The notes beneath the pieces are model-generated. The model made no database searches. It had not been told where the DNA came from and saw only the letters and a program-made list of their open reading frames with translations. Of a DNA stretch of 64,000 bases, positions 26,247 to 35,323 are shown piece by piece (the first letter of the stretch is position 1; each line of letters begins with the position of its first letter). This DNA is from Kosakonia sacchari (lineage in GTDB: Bacteria; Pseudomonadota; Gammaproteobacteria; Enterobacterales; Enterobacteriaceae), in NCBI GenBank assembly GCA_900109485.1, contig FOAY01000011.1, positions 71,377 to 135,376 of the forward strand. The letters run 5' to 3'. Position numbers and translations under genes: made by a program.

Positions 26247-27356
26247 ATGTCCAATATACGACTGAGGAATGTCACCAAGCGGTTTGGCGACACGGTGACG
26301 CTGAACAATGTGAATCTGTCGATTGAAGACGGCGAGTTTGCCGTGTTTGTCGGCCCCTCCGGCTGCGGGAAATCGACCATGCTGCGCATGATTGCAGGGC
26401 TGGAAGAGGTCAGCGAAGGGGAAGTATTGATTGGCGACGAGGTGATGAACGATGTCGCGCCCGCGCATCGCGGCGTCTCGATGGTGTTCCAGTCTTATGC
26501 GCTCTATCCGCATATGACCGTGGCGGAAAATATGGGCTACGGACTGAAAGTGAACAAAGTGCCGAAGGAGGAGATCCGCCGCCAGGTAGAGATGGTCGCC
26601 AAAACCTTACAGCTCGGCCATCTGCTGGACAGAAAACCGAAACAGCTTTCCGGTGGTCAACGCCAGCGCGTGGCGATTGGTCGCGCGATTGTGCGTAACC
26701 CGCGCGTGTTTATGTTTGATGAACCGCTCTCCAACCTTGATGCCGAACTGCGCGTTGAGATGCGCCTGCATATTGCTCGTCTGCATCAGGAACTGAAAAC
26801 CACCATGGTGTATGTCACGCATGACCAGGTGGAAGCGATGACGCTGGCCGATAAAATCGTGGTGATGAATTACGGCAACGTCGAGCAGATGGGCTCGCCG
26901 ATGGAGCTCTATTACAACCCGAAAAACAAGTTTGTCGCCGGATTTATCGGCTCGCCGAAGATGAACTTCCTGCCGGCGACGGTGAAAGCATGGCAGCCGG
27001 GCGAGCTTACCGTCACGCTTGCGCAGGGGCATCCGTTAACGCTGGCGATCACGACTTCGCGCCTTGAGCCGGGGGCAACGGTGACACTGGGGATCCGCCC
27101 GGAGCATCTCTCCACCAATGTCACACGCGGTACGCAACTGGAGTTTCAGTGCGAAGTGGTAGAGCGACTCGGCAACAATACTTATCTTTTTGGTCAGTGC
27201 TACGGCCACGACAACATTAAGATCCTGCTGCCCGGCGATGTGCATTTCCGCCCGTGGCAGAAAATCACCCTCGCCTTCGACAGCCCGCACTGCATGATTT
27301 TCGATGACCAGGATCTGCGCGTCAGCGCCGATATTCCGGTGCCGAACGTCGATTAA
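26247..27356 (+). CDS. ABC transporter ATP-binding protein (MalK/UgpC/MsmX family)
   Basis: A 369-residue ATPase of the CUT1 carbohydrate type. Walker A is GPSGCGKST, the signature LSGGQRQR, and Walker B leads into DEPLSNLDAE; the C-terminal third is the TOBE/regulatory domain that separates this type from other ABC ATPases. ATG at 26247 is preferred over the TTG just before it; GGGGAA lies upstream. Divergent from ganS and with no other sugar-importer ATPase in the locus, it most likely powers GanSPQ, and may serve other CUT1 importers. Confidence 0.92.
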   Translation: MSNIRLRNVTKRFGDTVTLNNVNLSIEDGEFAVFVGPSGCGKSTMLRMIAGLEEVSEGEVLIGDEVMNDVAPAHRGVSMVFQSYALYPHMTVAENMGYGLKVNKVPKEEIRRQVEMVAKTLQLGHLLDRKPKQLSGGQRQRVAIGRAIVRNPRVFMFDEPLSNLDAELRVEMRLHIARLHQELKTTMVYVTHDQVEAMTLADKIVVMNYGNVEQMGSPMELYYNPKNKFVAGFIGSPKMNFLPATVKAWQPGELTVTLAQGHPLTLAITTSRLEPGATVTLGIRPEHLSTNVTRGTQLEFQCEVVERLGNNTYLFGQCYGHDNIKILLPGDVHFRPWQKITLAFDSPHCMIFDDQDLRVSADIPVPNVD

Positions 27357-27362
27357 GGTATA

Positions 27363-27400
27363 TTGCCGGATAACGGCTAACGCCTTATCCGGCCTACGGG
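27363..27400. repeat. REP-like element after the gan ATPase gene
   Basis: TGCCGGATAA and TTATCCGGCC arms around a short loop, a typical enterobacterial REP. The rest of the 256-bp gap to 27612 shows no gene and should hold the promoter of the next gene. Confidence 0.75.
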
Positions 27401-27612
27401 ATCGCCAGTCCATCTCATCACCTGCAACATCAATTTCCCCTCCTCCCCGACCCTTTTGCCGCCTGCGCAATGCTGCTGGGCGAAAACTCTCCGTTGGAGG
27501 ATTTTCACTGCCAGAGGATAAGTGCTTCCCGATTCGGATGGTTTCTCATATCAATCAGCCTGACTACCATTAATCACACACCCACTCAAATCCCTTACTT
27601 AACGGAGCACAT

Positions 27613-28626
27613 ATGAAAGCAATCGCCATTACCCGCGCTGCGCAGGGTAGCAGTAACCTGGATTTCCTCAGTGATATTGAGCTGCCGCAACCGCAGGCCA
27701 GCGGCCACGATCTGCTGGTCGAAGTGAAAGCCGTATCCGTCAACCCGGTTGATACCAAAGTTCGTGCCGGGTTTAACGCCGATACCCCACGCGTACTGGG
27801 CTGGGACGCCGTTGGCGTGGTCAAAGCCGTTGGTCAGGCGGTAACGCTGTTTCAGCCGGGTGATGAAGTGTGGTATGCGGGCGCGTTGACCCGTCCGGGC
27901 AGCAACAGCGAATATCAACTGGTCGATGAGCGCATTGTGGCGTACAAACCGAAAACGCTGGATAACGCCCAGGCTGCGGCGCTGCCGCTGACCGCCATCA
28001 CGGCATGGGAAATGCTGTTTGACCGGCTTGGCATCAACGAGAACGGCAACGAAAGCGACGTGTTGCTGATTGTTGGCGCGGCGGGCGGCGTAGGTTCCAT
28101 CATGACGCAGCTGGCGCGCAAACTGACCCGTCTGACGGTGATCGGCACCGCATCGCGCCCTGCCAGCCAGCAGTGGGTGAAAGAGCTGGGCGCGCATCAT
28201 GTGATCGATCACAGTAAACCGCTGACCGAAGAACTGGCGCGGATTGGCATTGCGCAGGTGACGCACGTCGCCAGCCTGAATAATACCCAGGAGCACTACC
28301 AGCAGCTGATTAATGCGCTGCAACCGCAGGGTAAGCTGGCGCTGATTGACGATCCGGAAAGCCTGGATGCCCTGCCGTTGAAGGTGAAAAGCATCTCTCT
28401 GCACTGGGAATTTATGTTTACCCGTTCGATGTTCACCACCCGCGATATTATCGAGCAGCACAACCTGCTTACCCGCGTGGCGCAGTTGATTGATCAGGGC
28501 GTGCTGAAAACCACGCTCGGCGAGCACTTCGGCACCATTAATGCCGCGAATTTACGTAAAGCGCATGCCTTGCTGGAAAGCCAGCGCGCCGTCGGCAAGA
28601 TTGTGCTGGAAGGCTTTGCTGGCTGA
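27613..28626 (+). CDS. Zinc-type alcohol dehydrogenase-like (MDR) oxidoreductase
   Basis: A 337-residue medium-chain dehydrogenase/reductase. The N-terminal GroES-like domain includes VNPVDTKVRAG and GWDAVGVV; the Rossmann domain has VGAAGGVGSIMTQLA for NAD(P)H binding. The structural-zinc cysteine cluster is absent, so it resembles quinone-oxidoreductase-like members rather than classic alcohol dehydrogenases, despite the usual database name. ATG follows ACGGAG. It is a single gene between the gan locus and rcnB; the substrate is unknown. Confidence 0.85.
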   Translation: MKAIAITRAAQGSSNLDFLSDIELPQPQASGHDLLVEVKAVSVNPVDTKVRAGFNADTPRVLGWDAVGVVKAVGQAVTLFQPGDEVWYAGALTRPGSNSEYQLVDERIVAYKPKTLDNAQAAALPLTAITAWEMLFDRLGINENGNESDVLLIVGAAGGVGSIMTQLARKLTRLTVIGTASRPASQQWVKELGAHHVIDHSKPLTEELARIGIAQVTHVASLNNTQEHYQQLINALQPQGKLALIDDPESLDALPLKVKSISLHWEFMFTRSMFTTRDIIEQHNLLTRVAQLIDQGVLKTTLGEHFGTINAANLRKAHALLESQRAVGKIVLEGFAG

Positions 28627-28826
28627 GTGGTCAGCCAGGATTATTCCCAAACGTTACAAGCGGATAGCGAAAATCGCTCTCCGCCTGTACAGCTATGCCC
28701 TGGGTTTGCTTACACTTTTTACCAAAGGGTTATTTTTTCCCGGTTGCTCAGCACCGCATTAACGGCAATGATGGCGTGCTACATAAGCAACTGCGTGAAA
28801 TGTAAAAAGAACAACCTGGAGAAACA

Positions 28827-29162
28827 ATGCGTAAAACGAAAATGATGCTTCTGGGCGCGCTGTTGGTCACCGCTTCCTCGGCGTTTGCGGCTCCGCAGAC
28901 GGCAACACCGGGGGCGACCGGCACGCAATCGTATGAAATTAAGGACTTTGTTGCCGACTTCACTAAATTCAATATCGGCGATACCGTGCCAGAAATGTAT
29001 CGTAGCGAAGAGTACAACATCAAACAGTGGCAGTTGCGTAACCTGCCCGCGCCAGAAGCCGGTAGCCACTGGACTTACATGGGCGGCAACTACGTGCTGA
29101 TCACCGACGCTGAAGGCAAAATTCTCAAAGCCTATAACGGCGACATTTTCTACCATCGTTAA
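28827..29162 (+). CDS. rcnB: RcnB family periplasmic nickel/cobalt homeostasis protein
   Basis: A 111-residue exported protein with a signal peptide ending near SSAFA (residue 21). The mature part (GDTVPEMYRSEEYNIKQWQLRNLPAPEAG split across residues about 50-78, then HWTYMGG and FYHR) closely matches E. coli RcnB, which modulates Ni/Co efflux by RcnA. RcnA and the regulator RcnR, next to rcnB in E. coli, are not in this window. A GNAT gene starts 10 bp after its stop and may be co-transcribed. Confidence 0.9.
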   Translation: MRKTKMMLLGALLVTASSAFAAPQTATPGATGTQSYEIKDFVADFTKFNIGDTVPEMYRSEEYNIKQWQLRNLPAPEAGSHWTYMGGNYVLITDAEGKILKAYNGDIFYHR

Positions 29163-29172
29163 GGGAGCGTCT

Positions 29173-29598
29173 GTGATTATTCGCCGCTGGCAGGAGAGTG
29201 ACAGGCCGTTCCTGCGTACGCTGTTTTTACAAGCCCGGAGAGCTTGCTGGAGCTGGCTCGATGGGAGTGAGTGGCAACTGGAAGACTTTGATGCCGCCAC
29301 CCTCGATGAAGTGATTTGGGTCGCTGAAGAAGAGGGTCACCGGCTCGGTTTCGCCTCGGTGTACGAAAACGACAACTTTCTGCATAACTTGTTTGTTGAC
29401 CCGGCTTTTCAGGGCAAAGGGGTCGGCAGTGCACTTCTCAAACATGCACAGACCACGTTTACCGGCACCGGTGCGCTGAAATGTTTACTGCACAATAAGG
29501 CCGCGCTGGCGTTTTATGAGCGCCACGGCTGGCACGCAGAAGCGCAGGGCTCGTCACCGGAAGGGGATTACGTGCTGATGCACTATGTGAAGCAGTAA
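29173..29598 (+). CDS. GNAT family N-acetyltransferase
   Basis: A 141-residue acetyl-CoA-dependent acetyltransferase. The acetyl-CoA binding motif is VDPAFQGKGVGSALL, followed by the NKAALAFYERHGW segment usual for the family's C-terminus. It starts with GTG at 29173 with GGGAG upstream and follows rcnB closely. The substrate is unknown; a link to metal homeostasis is suggested only by position. Confidence 0.87.
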   Translation: MIIRRWQESDRPFLRTLFLQARRACWSWLDGSEWQLEDFDAATLDEVIWVAEEEGHRLGFASVYENDNFLHNLFVDPAFQGKGVGSALLKHAQTTFTGTGALKCLLHNKAALAFYERHGWHAEAQGSSPEGDYVLMHYVKQ

Positions 29599-29637
29599 TG
29601 GTTATGAACAGGTGACCGGACAGTAAACCGGCTGAGA

Positions 29638-29708
29638 CGTAGGCCGGATAAGGCAACACCGCCATCCGGCAACATTGCCCGATGGCGCTTCGCTTACCGG
29701 GCCTACGA
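29638..29708. repeat. BIME (paired REP elements)
   Basis: A REP with GTAGGCCGGATAAGGC and GCCATCCGGC is followed by a second inverted module with GATGGCGCTTCGCTTACCGG. It lies between the convergent GNAT and mrp genes. Confidence 0.85.
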
Positions 29709-29824
29709 AGCTCTGTGAAGCAGTAAAATTGCAGGCCGGAATGCGGTATTACCCCATCCGGCCTGTTCTCTCTTCGAATCTGCGACGTCGCCATCTTCAG
29801 ATCCGCATCGCCATCACGCGGGTT

Positions 29825-30934
29825 TTACACTGCGCGAAAAGCGATATCGCCAGGAATAACTTCGCCCTGCCAGTAAAGCTGCGCGGCAACGCGATCCGCA
29901 AGGTTACGGTAGATAGCCGTGAATTCGCTGTCAGGGCGGCTGACAACCGTCGGCGTGCCCTTATCCAGATCTTCACGCAGCGTAATGTGCAGCGGCAACT
30001 GACCAAGCAGTTGGGTGTGATACTGTTCCGCCAGCTTCTCTGCACCGCCGGTACCGAAAATCGGCTCGTGGTGACCGCAGTTGCTGCAAATGTGCATGCT
30101 CATGTTCTCGACGATCCCCAGAACCGGCACTTCCACTTTCTCGAACATCACGATGCCTTTTTTGGCGTCGATCAGCGCAATATCCTGCGGCGTGGTCACC
30201 ACCACCGCGCCGGTGACCGGAATGTTCTGCGCCAGCGTTAACTGGATATCCCCGGTGCCTGGCGGCATATCCAGCACCAGATAATCAAGATTCGGCCACA
30301 TCGATTCCTGTAACAGTTGCAGCAGCGCTTTGCTAGCCATCGGGCCGCGCCACACCATGGCGTTATCATCGGTGACCAGATAGCCGATGGAGTTCGTTGC
30401 CAGGCCATGCGCCATGATCGGCGCCATATGCGTTCCGTCCGGCGAGGTCGGGCGTTCATGTTCTGCGCCCAGCATCAGCGGAATAGACGGGCCGTAAATG
30501 TCCGCATCCAGAATACCGACTTTCGCCCCTTCCGCCGCCAGCGCCAGCGCCAGGTTTACCGCAGTAGAGGACTTCCCTACCCCGCCTTTGCCGGAGCTGA
30601 CCGCAATGATATTTTTCACGCCGTTGACGCCAGGCTGATTCTTCACGCGTTTCAGGGTGGCGATGTTGTGCGACAGCTTCCAGTCGATGGCGCGCGCTTC
30701 GGTAATGCGCAGCAGCTCCGCGCTGCACTGCGCTTTTAACTCTTCAAACGCGGTACGCCAGACGAACGGCATCACCAGTTCGATATGCAGGGTGCCATCC
30801 AGCCAGGCAACATGGTGCACGGCTTTTAACGCCGTGAGGTTATGCTTCAGGGTTGGGTGCTGAAAATTGGCCAATGTTCCCGAAACTATGGCACGCAAAG
30901 CTTCCGGGGATTTGGCCGGGGATTGCGAACTCAT
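29825..30934 (-). CDS. mrp: Iron-sulfur cluster carrier protein Mrp/ApbC
   Basis: A 369-residue P-loop ATPase that carries Fe-S clusters to target proteins. The N-terminal domain is followed by the deviant Walker A SGKGGVGKSS, the DADIYGPS switch region and the cluster-ligating C-terminal pair in HICSNCGHHEP (CxxC). Length equals E. coli Mrp. The ATG at 30934 is preceded by AGGAG; the in-frame extension upstream does not match the family. Divergent from metG, as in E. coli. Confidence 0.96.
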   Translation of the reverse strand: MSSQSPAKSPEALRAIVSGTLANFQHPTLKHNLTALKAVHHVAWLDGTLHIELVMPFVWRTAFEELKAQCSAELLRITEARAIDWKLSHNIATLKRVKNQPGVNGVKNIIAVSSGKGGVGKSSTAVNLALALAAEGAKVGILDADIYGPSIPLMLGAEHERPTSPDGTHMAPIMAHGLATNSIGYLVTDDNAMVWRGPMASKALLQLLQESMWPNLDYLVLDMPPGTGDIQLTLAQNIPVTGAVVVTTPQDIALIDAKKGIVMFEKVEVPVLGIVENMSMHICSNCGHHEPIFGTGGAEKLAEQYHTQLLGQLPLHITLREDLDKGTPTVVSRPDSEFTAIYRNLADRVAAQLYWQGEVIPGDIAFRAV

Positions 30935-31135
30935 CCCGACTCCTTTGTAGTTGTTCTGAAGAAACGACATTGTAGCGGGCAAGTTTACCGCACAGGTAAT
31001 AATTATCCATTTACGGATTCATGCCGTTAACACATAGCGTAATTATTGCGCATATTGGCGCATGTGCTTTAAGACGAGCCCATTCGCATTGCAAAAAATT
31101 ATTCCCGGAACGAACCATATATGGTTTAAAACGCC

Positions 31136-31153
31136 CGATCGCGTAGCGCGATA
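31136..31153 (+). promoter_or_regulatory. Short hairpin in the metG leader
   Basis: ATCGCG-TAG-CGCGAT, a perfect 6-bp stem about 50 nt before the metG start. It is followed by AATTCCCCTTTTGG, which is not a convincing terminator. Role unknown. Confidence 0.4.
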
Positions 31154-31200
31154 ATTCCCCTTTTGGTACTATCGATACCCCTTTTTCTGAAGAAGATGTA

Positions 31201-33243
31201 ATGCCTACTATGACTCAAGTCGCGAAGAAAATTCTGGTAACGTGCGCCCTGCCGTACGCCAACGGCTCTATCCACCTCGGCCATATGCTGGAGCACATCC
31301 AGGCTGATGTCTGGGTCCGTTACCAGCGAATGCGCGGCCATGAGGTGAACTTCATTTGCGCGGACGATGCCCACGGCACGCCGATCATGCTGAAAGCGCA
31401 GCAGCTGGGGATCACCCCGGAGCAGATGATCACCGAAATGAGTCAGGAACATCAGACCGATTTTGCTGGCTTTAACATCAGCTACGATAACTACCACTCC
31501 ACGCACAGCGACGAGAACCGCGAGCTGTCGGAGCTGATCTACACGCGCCTGAAAGAGAACGGTTTTATTAAAAACCGCACTATCTCTCAGCTCTACGATC
31601 CGGAAAAAGGCATGTTCCTGCCGGACCGTTTTGTGAAAGGTACCTGCCCGAAATGTAAATCGCCGGATCAGTACGGTGATAACTGCGAAGTGTGCGGCGC
31701 GACCTACAGCCCGACCGAGCTGATTGAGCCGAAATCGGTGGTATCCGGCGCGACGCCGGTGATGCGTGATTCCGAGCACTTCTTCTTCGATCTGCCCTCC
31801 TTCAGCGAAATGTTGCAGGCATGGACCCGCAGCGGCGCGCTGCAGGAGCAGGTGGCCAACAAAATGCAAGAGTGGTTCGAATCCGGGCTGCAACAGTGGG
31901 ATATCTCCCGCGATGCGCCGTACTTCGGCTTCGAAATCCCCGGCGCGCCGGGCAAATATTTCTATGTCTGGCTGGATGCGCCGATCGGCTACATGGGCTC
32001 GTTCAAGAACCTGTGCGACAAACGCGGCGATACCACCAGCTTCGACGAATACTGGAAGAAAGATTCCGACGCCGAGCTGTATCACTTTATCGGTAAAGAT
32101 ATCGTCTACTTCCACAGCCTGTTCTGGCCGGCGATGCTGGAAGGCAGCAATTTCCGTAAGCCGACCAACCTGTTTGTTCATGGCTATGTGACGGTGAACG
32201 GCGCGAAGATGTCCAAATCGCGTGGCACCTTCATTAAAGCCAGCACCTGGCTGAATCATTTTGACGCCGACAGCCTGCGCTACTACTACGCGGCGAAGCT
32301 CTCTTCGCGCATTGATGATATCGACCTTAACCTGGAAGACTTTATCCAGCGCGTGAACGCCGACATCGTCAACAAAGTGGTGAACCTGGCCTCCCGTAAC
32401 GCGGGCTTTATCGCCAAACGCTTTGACGGCGTGCTGGCGGCAGAGCTGGCAGATCCGGCGCTGTACCAGACCTTTATCGACGCGGCGGCCAGCATTGGCG
32501 AAGCGTGGGAAAGCCGCGAATTCAGCAAAGCGGTACGCGAAATCATGGCGCTGGCCGATGTGGCTAACCGCTATGTTGATGAGCAGGCGCCGTGGGTGGT
32601 GGCAAAACAGGAAGGCCGCGATGCCGATCTGCAGGCCATTTGCTCAATGGGTATCAACCTGTTCCGCGTTCTGCTGACCTACCTGAAACCGGTTCTGCCA
32701 TCGCTCTCTGAGCGCGCGGAAGCGTTCCTCAATACCACGCTGGCGTGGGATGCCATCAACCAGCCGCTGCTCGGCCATAAAGTGAATACCTTCAAAGCGT
32801 TGTACAACCGCATTGAGATGAAACAGGTTGAAGCGCTGGTTGAAGCGTCGAAAGAAGAAGTGAAAGCGGCTGCCGCGCCGGTGACCGGCGAACTGGCCGA
32901 CAATCCGATTCAGGAGACCATCAGCTTTGATGATTTCGCCAAAGTCGATCTGCGCGTGGCGCTGATTGAGAACGCGGAATTCGTTGAGGGCTCTGACAAG
33001 CTGCTGCGTCTGACGCTGGATCTGGACGGCGAGAAACGCAATGTTTTCTCCGGTATTCGTTCTGCCTACCCGGACCCGAGCGCGCTGATTGGCCGTCTGA
33101 CGGTGATGGTGGCGAACCTTGCGCCGCGTAAAATGCGCTTCGGCATCTCCGAAGGAATGGTGATGGCTGCGGGTCCTGGCGGCAAGGACATCTTCCTGCT
33201 CAGCCCGGACAGCGGTGCGAAAGCCGGCCAACAGGTCAAATAA
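31201..33243 (+). CDS. metG: Methionyl-tRNA synthetase
   Basis: Class I aminoacyl-tRNA synthetase that charges initiator and elongator tRNA-Met. The 680-residue protein has the HIGH-type motif as HLGHM, the zinc-binding cysteines (CPKCKSP and CEVCGATY), KMSKS in [10 protein letters not shown], and the C-terminal EMAP-like tRNA-binding/dimer domain. ATG at 31201 has AAGAAG 5 nt upstream; E. coli MetG begins at the next ATG (31210), three residues later, so either start is possible. A strong terminator follows. Confidence 0.97.
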   Translation: MPTMTQVAKKILVTCALPYANGSIHLGHMLEHIQADVWVRYQRMRGHEVNFICADDAHGTPIMLKAQQLGITPEQMITEMSQEHQTDFAGFNISYDNYHSTHSDENRELSELIYTRLKENGFIKNRTISQLYDPEKGMFLPDRFVKGTCPKCKSPDQYGDNCEVCGATYSPTELIEPKSVVSGATPVMRDSEHFFFDLPSFSEMLQAWTRSGALQEQVANKMQEWFESGLQQWDISRDAPYFGFEIPGAPGKYFYVWLDAPIGYMGSFKNLCDKRGDTTSFDEYWKKDSDAELYHFIGKDIVYFHSLFWPAMLEGSNFRKPTNLFVHGYVTVNGAKMSKSRGTFIKASTWLNHFDADSLRYYYAAKLSSRIDDIDLNLEDFIQRVNADIVNKVVNLASRNAGFIAKRFDGVLAAELADPALYQTFIDAAASIGEAWESREFSKAVREIMALADVANRYVDEQAPWVVAKQEGRDADLQAICSMGINLFRVLLTYLKPVLPSLSERAEAFLNTTLAWDAINQPLLGHKVNTFKALYNRIEMKQVEALVEASKEEVKAAAAPVTGELADNPIQETISFDDFAKVDLRVALIENAEFVEGSDKLLRLTLDLDGEKRNVFSGIRSAYPDPSALIGRLTVMVANLAPRKMRFGISEGMVMAAGPGGKDIFLLSPDSGAKAGQQVK

Positions 33244-33248
33244 CAACA

Positions 33249-33274
33249 AAGGCGCTGATATCAGCGCCTTTTTT
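33249..33274 (+). terminator. Rho-independent terminator of metG
   Basis: AAGGCGCTGA and its complement form a perfect 22-nt palindrome ending in a T-run, 6 bp after the metG stop codon. Confidence 0.95.
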
Positions 33275-33312
33275 CTATACTGATACCAGTTTATGGAAAC
33301 AGGGGAATCACC

Positions 33313-33768
33313 GTGAATATCCGTCATCTTTTTGCCGCCCTTTTCGCCTTTGCCCTGATCTTCAGCCTGAGCGGCTGCGGGGAGAAAGAGCAGAGTAAAA
33401 CCTTTACCTGGTCGGCACCGGGAACCGAGCTGACGCTGACCTATTACTACAAAGACGACAAAGTGCTGCGCCAGACGGCGAAAAATAAGATCGACTACAG
33501 CGCCATTGGCGCGAGCAACAAAGAGGAAGCGATGAAAGTCCTCGGGCCGATCAGCCAGAAATACCAGAGCGTCAAAGGGATCAAAGAGAGTGTGGATTAC
33601 CAGCAAACCTATGCGCAGGAGACGCTGGATGTGGACTACAGCGCGGTGAATTACGCCGATCTGAATGCGTTGCAGGGCACGGCGTTTACCGGCACGGTGC
33701 AGGATGGCATTAGTATGCAGAAGTCTGAGGAGTTACTGAAAGCGAAAGGCTTTAAAGAGGTTCAGTAA
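33313..33768 (+). CDS. yehR: YehR family lipoprotein (DUF1307)
   Basis: A 151-residue lipoprotein. The signal peptide ends with the lipobox LSGC (Cys22), and the mature part shows the DUF1307 pattern with alternating charged strands (LTLTYYYKDDKV) and a FTGTVQDGIS segment near the end. The start codon is GTG at 33313 with AGGGGAA upstream. The position between metG and yehS matches E. coli yehR. Function unknown. Confidence 0.88.
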   Translation: MNIRHLFAALFAFALIFSLSGCGEKEQSKTFTWSAPGTELTLTYYYKDDKVLRQTAKNKIDYSAIGASNKEEAMKVLGPISQKYQSVKGIKESVDYQQTYAQETLDVDYSAVNYADLNALQGTAFTGTVQDGISMQKSEELLKAKGFKEVQ

Positions 33769-33780
33769 TTCGGCATCTTG

Positions 33781-34115
33781 TCCACAACGCTCTGGCAACA
33801 TAGCGCCTGATGGCGCTTCGCTTATCAGGCCTGGGCGGTTGGCTTTTGCACGTTGCGGGCTAAGCGGTGTAGGCCGGATAAGGCAACGCCGCCATCCGGC
33901 AGTTTTCCACCACGCTCTGGCAACATAGCGCCTGATGGCGCTTCGCTTATCAGGCCTGGGCGGTTGGCTTTTGCACGTTGCGAGCTAAGCGGTGTAGGCC
34001 GGATAAGGCAACGCCGCCATCCGGCAGTTATCCACCACGCTCTGGCAACATAGCGCCTGATGACACTTCGCTTATCAGGCCTGTGCTTTCGGCTTTTGTA
34101 CCTTGCTGGCTAAGC
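33781..34115. repeat. 125-bp tandem repeat carrying REP elements, third copy entering yehS
   Basis: Units begin at 33781, 33906 and 34031, exactly 125 bp apart. Units 1 and 2 are almost identical; unit 3 is partial and diverges after about 85 bp. Each contains a REP with GCCTGATGGCGCTTCGCTTA and, in the full units, a second one with GTAGGCCGGATAAGGC. The end of unit 3 is the 3' end of yehS: GGCTTTTG.AC.TTGC..GCTAAG, which codes for the yehS C-terminus, is repeated in units 1 and 2. The array therefore seems to have grown by duplicating the yehS tail together with its BIME. Confidence 0.9.
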
Positions 34116-34551
34116 CACGCAGGAAATAACGCAGGAACTGGTCGCCGCACTCGCGAAAGTTTTTATGTTCCGGCGCGCGCATCATGGCGGTGATTTCCGG
34201 CATCGACACACGGAACTGTTGCGCGGTCAGGATCGCCAGAATATCGTCGGTCTTTAATGAGAAGGCGATACGCAACTTTTTCAGCACAATGTTGTTATTC
34301 AGTTTGCGCTCAACCACCAGCGGCGGCGCGCTGTCATCTTTGCCGCGTTTTTCGTAAATCAGCCCATTGAGAAAAGCGGATAACACAATATCCGGACACG
34401 GCTTATACCCTGCCTCATCCTCTTTACGCAGCCACGGCGCAATCTGTTCGGCGGTGACCACCGTGTCCGCCAGCGCGAGAATACGCACCAGCGCGTTATT
34501 GTCCGCTTGCAGTGTGTAACGCAGGCTGCGCAGGATATCGTTATTAAGCAT
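34075..34551 (-). CDS. yehS: YehS family protein (DUF1456)
   Basis: A 158-residue cytoplasmic protein with two DUF1456 repeats (NDILRSLRYTLQADN near the start and NNNIVLKKLRIAFSLKTDD in the middle), very close to E. coli YehS over most of its length. The last dozen residues (ASKVQKPKAQA) differ from E. coli and are coded inside the first copy of the REP-bearing repeat, so the natural end may have been altered by the repeat. ATG at 34551 follows GGGGAAAGAG. Function not established. Confidence 0.92.
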   Translation of the reverse strand: MLNNDILRSLRYTLQADNNALVRILALADTVVTAEQIAPWLRKEDEAGYKPCPDIVLSAFLNGLIYEKRGKDDSAPPLVVERKLNNNIVLKKLRIAFSLKTDDILAILTAQQFRVSMPEITAMMRAPEHKNFRECGDQFLRYFLRGLASKVQKPKAQA

Positions 34552-34603
34552 CTCTTTCCCCAAAATGATAAACCAGCGCGCAGTGTAGGCATCGCACAGG
34601 AAT

Positions 34604-35323
34604 TTACAACCCCAGCGCCTCTTTTAAATTCTTCAGATAGCGGCGGCTAACCGGCACCGTCAGCCCGTCGCGCAGCAATAGCTCCGCCTGGCCGTTATCT
34701 TCAAGGCGAATCTCTTTCAGGTGCGCCATATTCACCAGATACTGGCGATGGCAGCGAACCAGCGGCGTGCGGCTCTCCAGCGTACGCAACGTCAGCTCGG
34801 TAAAGCCCTCTTTGCCCTCCTGGCTGGTGACATAAACGCCGCTCATCCGGCTGCTGACAAACGCCACCTCATCCATCTGCAACAGCCAGATGCGGCTGTG
34901 CCCGGTACAGGGAATAAATTTCAGCGCTTCCTGGTTTTCTGGCAGCACCGACACATCCTGCACGCCGCGCTCCTGGCGCAGGCGCGTCAACGTCTTCTCC
35001 AGACGACGGGCCTCAATGGGTTTAAGCAGATAGTCGAACGCATGTTCCTCAAACGCCTGCACCGCATACTCATCAAAAGCGGTAAGAAACACCACATAAG
35101 GGCGATTGCCGGGATCAAGCATGCCGACCATCTCCAGCCCGCTGATGCGCGGCATCTGAATATCAAGAAACAGCACGTCGGGGTGCAGCTTGTGCACTGC
35201 GCCAATCGCTTCCACGGCGTTGCCGCACTCGCCAACAATCTCGATGTCGCTCTCTTCCTGAAGCAGAATACGCAGGTTTTCCCGGGCCAGCGGTTCATCA
35301 TCAACAATCAGCACTTTTAACAT
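34604..35323 (-). CDS. btsR: Two-component response regulator BtsR
   Basis: A 239-residue LytTR-type regulator. The receiver domain has the acidic pair DDE at residues 8-10, phospho-acceptor D near 53 (FLDIQMP) and K near 102 (LLKPIEA). The DNA-binding LytTR domain includes [11 protein letters not shown]. With BtsS it senses extracellular pyruvate and activates btsT in E. coli; that target is not in this window. The start overlaps the btsS stop by 7 bp. Confidence 0.95.
   Translation of the reverse strand: MLKVLIVDDEPLARENLRILLQEESDIEIVGECGNAVEAIGAVHKLHPDVLFLDIQMPRISGLEMVGMLDPGNRPYVVFLTAFDEYAVQAFEEHAFDYLLKPIEARRLEKTLTRLRQERGVQDVSVLPENQEALKFIPCTGHSRIWLLQMDEVAFVSSRMSGVYVTSQEGKEGFTELTLRTLESRTPLVRCHRQYLVNMAHLKEIRLEDNGQAELLLRDGLTVPVSRRYLKNLKEALGL

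Noticed and set aside
31126-32259. A 377-codon open frame on the minus strand
   Set aside because: Antisense to metG, whose HIGH and KMSKS motifs are certain; the product resembles no family.
33781-34115. Possible CRISPR array
   Set aside because: The units are 125 bp and nearly identical throughout, with no unique spacers between short repeats and no cas genes; they are REP-bearing tandem duplications.
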